Shown piece by piece: positions 1-4,966 of a DNA stretch of 5,511 bases. The DNA is taken from positions 1-5,511 of the forward strand of contig JAGQGA010000393.1 in assembly GCA_020432595.1 (NCBI GenBank), in the 5' to 3' direction. Within the stretch, counting starts at the first letter, position 1; each line of letters opens with the position of its first letter. The notes beneath the pieces are model-generated. The model was not told the DNA's origin, made no database searches, and saw nothing but the letters and a program-made list of their open reading frames with translations. The DNA comes from Anaerolineales bacterium. GTDB taxonomy: Bacteria > Chloroflexota > Anaerolineae > Promineifilales > Promineifilaceae. Made by a program: the position numbers and the translations under genes.

Positions 1-2
1 AG

Positions 3-1175
3 ATGGCGGCACTAAACAAAATTGGGCAGACGATTACCGCCAGCCTCGATTTGCGGGAGGTGCTGCAGCGGATTGTGGAAGCGATCCCGCCGCTGGTCAA
101 TGCGGATGGCGGTGCGGTGCTGCTGCTAGAGGACGAGGCATTGGTTTATGCGGCCGTGAGTGGGGCACCGATGTTTGGCTTGAGGGGGCAAAGGGTGGTG
201 AATAATCGGGTGTTGTTTGAACGGCCGTTACTGTTGCAGAATGTGGTTGAGGAAATAGGGGGGATGGGGGTAAACGGCCGTTCGCTCATCGCCATCCCTT
301 TGCAAATTGGCAGCGAAATCATCGGCGTTCTCCAAGCCGTTCACCAGCAGCCCCGCGCCTTCAGCCAAAGCGACCTGCAAATTCTGGAGCGCACCGCACC
401 CTGGGTTTCCATTGCCATCGAAAACGCTCGCTTGCACCATCAAGTCCAGAGGCACGCCGTTGAACTCGAAGAGCGGGTACAGCAGCGCACCCGTGAACTG
501 CAAGAAACCAACGACGAACTCTCTCAATACGCCTACGCCGTTTCCCATGATCTTCGCACCCCCTTGCGCGGTATCCGCAACTATGCCGACTTTTTGCAAG
601 AAGATTTGGCCGACACGCTTGAAGATGAGCAAAAAAGATATTTAGACGGTCTGTTGCGTGCCGTCCGTGAGGCCGACCACATGGTAGACGGACTGCTTAC
701 CCTCTCCCGCATTAGCAGCCGAGATTTGCCCCTGGAATCCATTGACCTTAACATCTTCCTGCGTGGCCTCATCGCTTCGCTCGAACTGTCGGCTGATGTA
801 CACATCATCATGCAGACAGATTGGCCCACCATTCAAACAGAAGTGGCCTTGCTGCGGCAAATTTTCCAAAACATCATCCTCAATGGAGCCAAATTCAACC
901 AATCGTCCGTGAAAGAGATCACCCTTAATTGGGTTCTTGGCGAAGACCAAACCTACCAGTTTAGCATTCACGATAATGGGATTGGGATCGATCCCATTTA
1001 TCAGGAGAGAATTTTTGGCGTTTTTGAGCGGTTGCATACCTACCAGGAATATTCTGGGACAGGCATTGGTTTGGCGATTGTTCGCAAAGCGGTGCGTAAA
1101 CTGCGCGGCTCTGTGCGTATCGAATCGCAGCTTGGACAAGGCAGCACCTTTATTGTTCAGTTGCCCGTGCAATGA
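3..1175 (+). CDS. GAF-domain sensor histidine kinase (probably 5'-partial)
   Basis: The protein is a two-component sensor kinase that would autophosphorylate on a histidine and pass the phosphate to a response regulator. The visible part has 390 residues and no membrane segment. A GAF sensory domain spans about residues 5-140, a coiled coil about 145-171, and a HisKA dimerisation domain follows with the phosphoacceptor His182 (AVSHDLRTPLRG). The HATPase domain shows the N box at Asn294 (ILNGAKF), the G1 box at Asp324 (DNGIGID), an F-box region (IFGVFERLH) and the G2 box from Gly352 (GTGIGLAI). The kinase core resembles those of phytochrome-type kinases, but the GAF domain contains no cysteine, so a bilin ligand is not supported. 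The first ATG lies two bases from the window edge, already at the beginning of the GAF domain. The paralogue at 3397-4896 has about 100 residues before its GAF, so this gene probably begins upstream. The stop is TGA at 1173-1175. The signal sensed is unknown. Confidence 0.93.
   Translation: MAALNKIGQTITASLDLREVLQRIVEAIPPLVNADGGAVLLLEDEALVYAAVSGAPMFGLRGQRVVNNRVLFERPLLLQNVVEEIGGMGVNGRSLIAIPLQIGSEIIGVLQAVHQQPRAFSQSDLQILERTAPWVSIAIENARLHHQVQRHAVELEERVQQRTRELQETNDELSQYAYAVSHDLRTPLRGIRNYADFLQEDLADTLEDEQKRYLDGLLRAVREADHMVDGLLTLSRISSRDLPLESIDLNIFLRGLIASLELSADVHIIMQTDWPTIQTEVALLRQIFQNIILNGAKFNQSSVKEITLNWVLGEDQTYQFSIHDNGIGIDPIYQERIFGVFERLHTYQEYSGTGIGLAIVRKAVRKLRGSVRIESQLGQGSTFIVQLPVQ
220..229. repeat. 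AACGGCCGTT palindrome, copy 1
   Basis: This is a perfect 10-base palindrome inside the GAF-coding part of the first kinase. It is one of five copies of the core ACGGCCGT in the window. The plus strand is G-rich on both sides here, so this copy is not at a skew change. Confidence 0.6.
273..282. repeat. AACGGCCGTT palindrome, copy 2
   Basis: This is a perfect 10-base palindrome, 53 bases after copy 1 and within the same gene. In the 40 bases before the 8-base core I count 19 G and 1 C; in the 40 bases after it, 7 G and 13 C. The strand composition therefore flips at this site. Confidence 0.65.
983..996. repeat. 14-base palindrome within the HATPase coding region
   Basis: TGGGATCGATCCCA is a perfect palindrome that overlaps the codons of the conserved GIDP residues after the G1 box. 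It could be a chance product of the coding sequence. No function is assigned. Confidence 0.35.
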
Positions 1176-1211
1176 TTTTGACGCGGACAACAGGGCGATT
1201 GCAATAAATCG

Positions 1212-1307
1212 TGTCATTCCGAGGTCTTCCGAGGAATCCTTCCCTTTTGCCAGGAGATTTTACGGTCAAATCGAAAGATTCCTCCTCGAAGACTCATCGG
1301 AATGACA
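1212..1307. repeat. Intergenic inverted repeat (GTCATTCCGAG...GAATC type, REP/MITE-like)
   Basis: Two arms of about 31-35 bases face each other across a loop of roughly 30 bases. Three paired blocks can be traced: an 11-bp perfect block (1212-1222 with 1297-1307, TGTCATTCCGA), 6 bp (1224-1229 with 1288-1293, GTCTTC) and 8 bp (1231-1238 with 1277-1284, GAGGAATC), separated by small bulges. No T-tract follows, so it is not a standard intrinsic terminator. From memory, hairpins built on TCATTCCGAG and GAGGAATC are common dispersed intergenic repeats in several bacterial phyla. It fills most of the space between the first kinase and the response regulator and could act in mRNA stability or partial termination, but that is inference. 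Confidence 0.75.
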
Positions 1308-1341
1308 AACGTCAACAGAATCTAATAAAAAATGAGAAACC

Positions 1342-1383
1342 TTGGTGAGAGTTATGCCAGACCAGCGGCAACATTCTCACCAA
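1342..1383 (+). promoter_or_regulatory. Leader hairpin just upstream of the response regulator
   Basis: TTGGTGAGA at 1342-1350 is perfectly complementary to TCTCACCAA at 1375-1383, a 9-bp stem with a 24-base loop. The 3' arm ends eight bases before the ATG at 1392. No Shine-Dalgarno sequence is visible between the hairpin and the start codon. The structure could influence translation initiation or be an operator-like dyad. A TATAAT-like hexamer (TCTAAT, 1321-1326) lies just upstream, but no well-spaced -35 element goes with it, so no promoter is called. Confidence 0.4.
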
Positions 1384-1391
1384 TATGATAA

Positions 1392-1829
1392 ATGGCAGAA
1401 AAACCCTTTGTTATCTTACTGGCAGAAGATAACGAGCATGACATTGAAGCAACCAAGCGCGTGTGGCGTAAACAGACCATTGCCAACCCGCTTTATATCG
1501 TCAACGACGGCGAAGAGTGCCTCGATTATCTTTTCCGTCGTGGCAAATATAGCGACCCCGATGTTGCGCCGCTCCCCGGCCTATTACTGCTTGATTTAAA
1601 AATGCCCAAGATAGGTGGGCTGGCTGTATTGGAAAAAATTCGCGCCGATGAACAGTTGCAGCGTTTGCCTGTTGTCGTCATCACCACGTCCCAGCTACAG
1701 ATTGACAAAACGCGCTGCTACAATTTGGGCATTAGCGCCTATATTCGTAAACCAAACGGGTTTCAACAGTTTACCCAGATGATTCAAGCCCTTCATCAAT
1801 TTTGGCAATTTGTGGAGTTGCCCTGGTGA
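1392..1829 (+). CDS. Single-domain response regulator, Rcp1/CheY-like
   Basis: This 145-residue protein is a stand-alone receiver domain with no output domain. The acidic pocket is Glu12-Asp13 (LLAEDNEHD), the phosphoacceptor is Asp68 (LLLLDLKMPK), the switch threonine is Thr98 (VITTSQ) and the conserved lysine is Lys120 (IRKP). The 30- and 52-residue spacings from the Asp match CheY. The DGEECLDYLFRRGKYSD stretch and the LDLKMPK motif are typical of the Rcp1 family, the partners of Cph1-type phytochrome kinases; that fits the phytochrome-like cores of the two flanking GAF kinases. It probably shuttles phosphate between kinases or acts by protein contact, not by binding DNA. The ATG at 1392 has no clear ribosome binding site but places the receiver fold at the usual distance from the N-terminus. 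The stop is TGA at 1827-1829, 18 bases before the next gene, which suggests co-transcription. Confidence 0.93.
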   Translation: MAEKPFVILLAEDNEHDIEATKRVWRKQTIANPLYIVNDGEECLDYLFRRGKYSDPDVAPLPGLLLLDLKMPKIGGLAVLEKIRADEQLQRLPVVVITTSQLQIDKTRCYNLGISAYIRKPNGFQQFTQMIQALHQFWQFVELPW

Positions 1830-1847
1830 TGATGGGGTTTCCTGCTT

Positions 1848-3389
1848 ATGATGTCTAAAATGACCGATCCCATTATGGTTAACGACAAAGCCACTATTCG
1901 TATTTTGTTGGTTGAAGACAACGAATATGACGCTTTTTCTTTTCGCCGCGCCTTGCGTAAAAGCGACATCAAGGCGCAAGTAACGATTCGGATTCGGGCG
2001 GAAGAGGCGCTGCAAGAGCTGCAACTTAATGATGCCTCGTTTGATCTTATTGTCAGTGATTACAAGCTGCCGGGGATGTCGGGGCTAGATCTGTATAAGC
2101 TGCTACAGGAGCGCCATATTCATGTGCCGCTGGTGATGTTGACGGGCACGGGTAATGAACATTTGGCAGTTGAGGCGCTCAAAGCCGGGGTGAATGATTA
2201 TCTCATCAAAGACCCCGAAGAAGGGTACCTGGATTTGCTGGGGGTTGTGCTGCCGCAGGTTATTCAGCAGTACCGTAGCGAGATGGCGCGAATTCGGGCG
2301 GAGCGGGCACTGCAAGAGAGCGAGGCGCGTTACCGGGCCATTGTTGAAGATCAGACAGAGTTTGTGTGCCGCTTTTTGGCCGATGGCACCTTAACGTTTG
2401 CCAATGAGGCATATGGGCGTAGTTTTGGCCGGATTCAAGAGCAGTGGGGCTATCGTTTTTTGCTGTTTGAGTCGGAAGAATCGGAGAAGGTTATGCGCTA
2501 TATGCGGATGCTCAGTCATGAGCAGCCGGTTAGCACCCATGAGCACCATTTGATGCTCCCCGGTGGGAAACATTGCTGGCTGCAATGGACGATCCGCGCC
2601 ATTTTTAATGAGCGTGGGCGGCTGAGTGAGTACCAGGCGGTGGGGCGCGATATTACGGAACGGAAGCAGTCGGAAGAGGATTTGCGAAAGTATGCTGACG
2701 AACTGCACGCGCAGAATGAGGAGCTGGATGCCTTTGCCCATACGGTGGCGCATGATTTGCTTAGCCCGTTGGGATTGGTTATTGGGTATGCTGAATTTTT
2801 GGCGGATGTGTATATGGAGTTGCCGCAGGAAGAGATTGAGCAATATTTGCACAATATTGTTGAGAGTGGCTACAAGATGAGCAACATTATTGACGCGCTG
2901 CTGCTGTTGGCGGGGGTGCGGAAGATGAAAGTGGAGCCGGAGCCGCTGGAGATGGGGAGGATTGTGCAGGAGACGCTGAAGCGGCTGACTAAGTTGACGG
3001 ATGAACGGGGTGGAGAGATTGAATTGCCAGAGAGTTGGCCGGCCGCCGTAGGGTACGCGCCGTGGGTGGAGGAGGTGTGGGCGAATTATTTGAGTAATGG
3101 GCTGAAGTATGGCGGCCGGCCGCCCCGGTTGGTGGTGGGGGCGACGGCGCAAGAGAACGGCATGGTGCGTTTTTGGGTGCGTGACAACGGTAATGGGTTG
3201 TCGCTGCAGGAGCAGGCGGGGCTGTTTACCCAGTTTACCCAGCGCAACAGAGGCCGTTCGGAGGGATATGGCTTGGGGTTGTCTATCGTGAGCCGGATTA
3301 TGGACAAGCTGGGTGGGGAGTGCGGGGTGGAAAGTACGGCCGTTTCTGGGGAAGGTTGCCTTTTCTACTTTTCCCTGCCGGCTCAGTAA
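1848..3389 (+). CDS. Response regulator-PAS-histidine kinase hybrid (REC-PAS-HisKA-HATPase)
   Basis: This 513-residue cytoplasmic protein carries its receiver domain at the N-terminus, so it can be controlled by an upstream kinase and then act as a kinase itself. The REC domain spans about residues 17-135, with Glu23-Asp24, phosphoacceptor Asp71 (IVSDYKLPG), Thr99 and Lys121 (LIKD in place of the usual KP). A PAS domain follows at about 158-268 (EDQTEFVCRF, ending in DITERK). A short coiled coil leads to the HisKA domain with His302 (TVAHDLLSPLG). The HATPase domain has Asn417 (LSNGLKYG), a slightly unusual G1 box DNGNG from Asp446, and the G2 box around 473-478 (GYGLGL). Two adjacent ATGs (1848, 1851) and a third at 1860 are possible starts; no strong Shine-Dalgarno sequence decides among them, and all precede the REC fold. 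It likely receives phosphate from one of the flanking GAF kinases; its partner and PAS ligand are unknown. Confidence 0.93.
   Translation: MMSKMTDPIMVNDKATIRILLVEDNEYDAFSFRRALRKSDIKAQVTIRIRAEEALQELQLNDASFDLIVSDYKLPGMSGLDLYKLLQERHIHVPLVMLTGTGNEHLAVEALKAGVNDYLIKDPEEGYLDLLGVVLPQVIQQYRSEMARIRAERALQESEARYRAIVEDQTEFVCRFLADGTLTFANEAYGRSFGRIQEQWGYRFLLFESEESEKVMRYMRMLSHEQPVSTHEHHLMLPGGKHCWLQWTIRAIFNERGRLSEYQAVGRDITERKQSEEDLRKYADELHAQNEELDAFAHTVAHDLLSPLGLVIGYAEFLADVYMELPQEEIEQYLHNIVESGYKMSNIIDALLLLAGVRKMKVEPEPLEMGRIVQETLKRLTKLTDERGGEIELPESWPAAVGYAPWVEEVWANYLSNGLKYGGRPPRLVVGATAQENGMVRFWVRDNGNGLSLQEQAGLFTQFTQRNRGRSEGYGLGLSIVSRIMDKLGGECGVESTAVSGEGCLFYFSLPAQ
3111..3124. repeat. 14-base GGCGGCCGGCCGCC palindrome
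   Basis: This perfect GC-only palindrome lies in the HATPase coding region just after the N box and contains two overlapping CGGCCG cores. A related GGCCGGCC lies at 3037-3044. Both may belong to the same local enrichment of CGGCCG palindromes, or be by-products of glycine, arginine and proline codons. Confidence 0.35.
3336..3343. repeat. ACGGCCGT palindrome, copy 3
   Basis: This is the 8-base core, with TACGGCCGTT as the longer match, near the 3' end of the REC-PAS kinase gene. The 40 bases before it have 20 G and 3 C; the 40 bases after it have 10 G and 11 C. Confidence 0.55.
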
Positions 3390-3396
3390 GGCCATC

Positions 3397-4896
3397 ATGG
3401 GCAAAACGGTGCAGCGTTTCTGGCTTTGGCTAAAAGCATCCCAAACCAATCGGGATTTGATGGTCGTGTGGCTGTTGACCATTGCCACCTACCTGGCGGC
3501 TTACACCTTTGACCTGTACGAACGTTTTGTCGTTTTTATTAGCTCGCTAGAGAATTTTGGCGGGTATCAGGCAGTTTTGCCAACCTTTGTCTTTACGCTG
3601 TGTATAGCGTGGTTTGCCTACCGGCGTTGGCTGGATTCAATGCGGGAGACGCGGAAGCTGCGCCAGACGGAGGATTTGCTACGTTATCGGGTGAAGGAGC
3701 TGGAGACACTGCGGGAGGCGAGCTTGCGCTTGACATCCAGTTTGTCGCTGCAAGAGGTGTTGGTTTCTATTTTGGAGCTGGCGCGGCAGTTGGTGAGTGC
3801 GGATGATGCCCATTTGTTTGCTTATGATGGGGAGGCGTTGCAGTTTCAGATTGCTTACTGGAACGGCCGTTACCAAAACAAACCCGTCGCCACCCCCCGC
3901 TTACACGGCTTCACCTACACCGTTGCCCGCCAAAAAGCCCAACTCGTCATCCCCAACGTCAACCTCCACCCCATTTACCAGGATTGGCAGTGGGGCGGAG
4001 CCATTGTTGGGCTACCGCTGTGCATTGGCGAAGAGGTGCGCGGGGTGATGAGCATCTCCTACAAAGAGCCGCACGAATTTAACGAGGGCGAGCTACGCAT
4101 CTTGAGATTATTGGCGGATCAGGCCGCCATCGCCCTGCACAACGCTAGTCTGCACGCCCAGGTGCAGCAGCAAGCCGCCGAATTGGAGCAACGGGTGCAG
4201 GAGCGAACGGCCGAATTAACCGAAGCCAACGAGGAGCTTTCCCAATATGCCTACGCGGTTGCCCACGATTTGCAAACCCCGCTGCGCGGTGTGCGTAACT
4301 ATGCCGATTTTTTGCACGAAGATTTGGCCGCATCGCTGGCTGAAGAGCAAGAGCGGTATTTGCATGGCTTAACACGGGCAGTGACGCAGGCCGAAGCACT
4401 GGTAGAAGGGTTGCTGCTGCTATCGCAAATTGGCGGGCGCGACGTGCCTCGGCAACAGGTGGAAATGGGCACCCTTTTGAGCGATCTGGTGACGGGGCTG
4501 GGGCTATCTGATGAAGTGCAGGTGACGATGGGCGAAGTGTGGCCGGTGCTGTGGAGCGAGCCAACCTTGCTGCGGCAAATTTTTCAGAATTTAATTGTCA
4601 ACGGCATCAAATTTAATGAGTCGGCGGTCAAAAAAATTGAGCTGGGGTGGCGTTGTGACCGACCAGACGAGATATGCTTTTGGGTTTGTGATAACGGCAT
4701 TGGCATTGACTCGCAGTATCAGGAGCAGATTTTTGGCGTGTTTGAACGGCTTCATGCGCCACAAGTGTACAGTGGCACGGGGATTGGGTTGGCGTTGGTG
4801 CGAAAGGCGGTGCGGCGGTTAAACGGCCGTATTTGGCTACAATCCACCGTCGGCCAGGGCAGCACCTTTTTTGTCGCCCTCCCCGCTAACCCGTAA
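3397..4896 (+). CDS. Membrane-anchored GAF-domain sensor histidine kinase
   Basis: Starting at ATG 3397 the protein has 499 residues. This start lies 7 bases after the previous stop, and a weak AAGG (3388-3391) precedes it. An in-frame ATG at 3313 is possible but would overlap the upstream gene by 77 bases. Two hydrophobic segments (about 21-38 and 59-75) with a short link anchor it in the cytoplasmic membrane. A coiled coil follows, then a GAF domain at about 105-255, a second coiled coil (QQQAAELEQRVQERTAEL) and the HisKA domain with His290 (AVAHDLQTPLRG). The HATPase domain shows Asn402 (IVNGIKF), Asp432 (DNGIGID), IFGVFERLH and the G2 box from Gly460 (GTGIGLAL). Over 72 residues around the phosphohistidine about 50 match the first kinase by eye, so the two are paralogues. 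The GAF domain has one cysteine, in the sheet motif LPLCIG, and no bilin-binding signature. It probably phosphorylates the nearby receivers. Confidence 0.94.
   Translation: MGKTVQRFWLWLKASQTNRDLMVVWLLTIATYLAAYTFDLYERFVVFISSLENFGGYQAVLPTFVFTLCIAWFAYRRWLDSMRETRKLRQTEDLLRYRVKELETLREASLRLTSSLSLQEVLVSILELARQLVSADDAHLFAYDGEALQFQIAYWNGRYQNKPVATPRLHGFTYTVARQKAQLVIPNVNLHPIYQDWQWGGAIVGLPLCIGEEVRGVMSISYKEPHEFNEGELRILRLLADQAAIALHNASLHAQVQQQAAELEQRVQERTAELTEANEELSQYAYAVAHDLQTPLRGVRNYADFLHEDLAASLAEEQERYLHGLTRAVTQAEALVEGLLLLSQIGGRDVPRQQVEMGTLLSDLVTGLGLSDEVQVTMGEVWPVLWSEPTLLRQIFQNLIVNGIKFNESAVKKIELGWRCDRPDEICFWVCDNGIGIDSQYQEQIFGVFERLHAPQVYSGTGIGLALVRKAVRRLNGRIWLQSTVGQGSTFFVALPANP
3862..3871. repeat. AACGGCCGTT palindrome, copy 4
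   Basis: This is a perfect 10-base palindrome within the GAF-coding part of the membrane kinase, and the clearest skew change of the set. The 40 bases before the core hold 14 G and 5 C; the 40 bases after it hold 5 G and 19 C. Confidence 0.65.
4208..4213. repeat. CGGCCG core, degenerate copy
   Basis: AACGGCCGAA at 4206-4215 keeps the 6-base core and the left flank of the palindrome but not the right flank. It lies in the second coiled-coil coding region of the membrane kinase. It is not counted among the five ACGGCCGT copies. Confidence 0.3.
4823..4830. repeat. ACGGCCGT palindrome, copy 5
   Basis: This is the 8-base core, with AACGGCCGTA as the longer match, near the 3' end of the membrane kinase gene. 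The 40 bases before it hold 19 G and 5 C; the 40 bases after it hold 9 G and 13 C. Confidence 0.55.
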
Positions 4897-4952
4897 GCCT
4901 TTTGTAATCATTTGCCAAGCAGCCTGTAACAAGCGGCGGGTAGGATATAAGT

Positions 4953-4957
4953 GGAGG
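4953..4957 (+). promoter_or_regulatory. Ribosome binding site of the lipoprotein gene
   Basis: GGAGG lies nine bases before ATG 4967 and is the best Shine-Dalgarno sequence in the window. It fixes the start of the lipoprotein gene, because the frame is also open upstream from a TTG at 4871 inside the previous gene. The signal peptide beginning exactly at 4967 supports this choice. Confidence 0.75.
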
Positions 4958-4966
4958 TATTTGCCC

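Noticed and set aside
3..1175. Phytochrome/bilin photoreceptor reading of the GAF kinases
   Set aside because: The kinase cores and the Rcp1-like partner look phytochrome-related, but the GAF domains lack the bilin-binding cysteine and PHY domain signatures, so light sensing is not supported.
1196..1211. Short hairpin CGATT/AATCG after the first kinase as a terminator
   Set aside because: The stem is only 5 bp and AT-rich and no T-tract follows.
642..1217. Antisense open frame opposite the first kinase
   Set aside because: It mirrors conserved HATPase motifs on the plus strand, has no domain of its own and begins in the intergenic repeat.
2391..3488. Long antisense open frame opposite the REC-PAS kinase
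   Set aside because: It is a shadow of the real gene: the predicted protein is rich in His, Gln, Pro and Arg with no recognisable domain, while the plus strand encodes a full, well-conserved kinase.
4902..4930. Possible promoter for the lipoprotein gene (TTGTAA, 17 bases, TGTAAC)
   Set aside because: Both hexamers match the consensus poorly, and such matches are expected by chance in this AT-containing gap.
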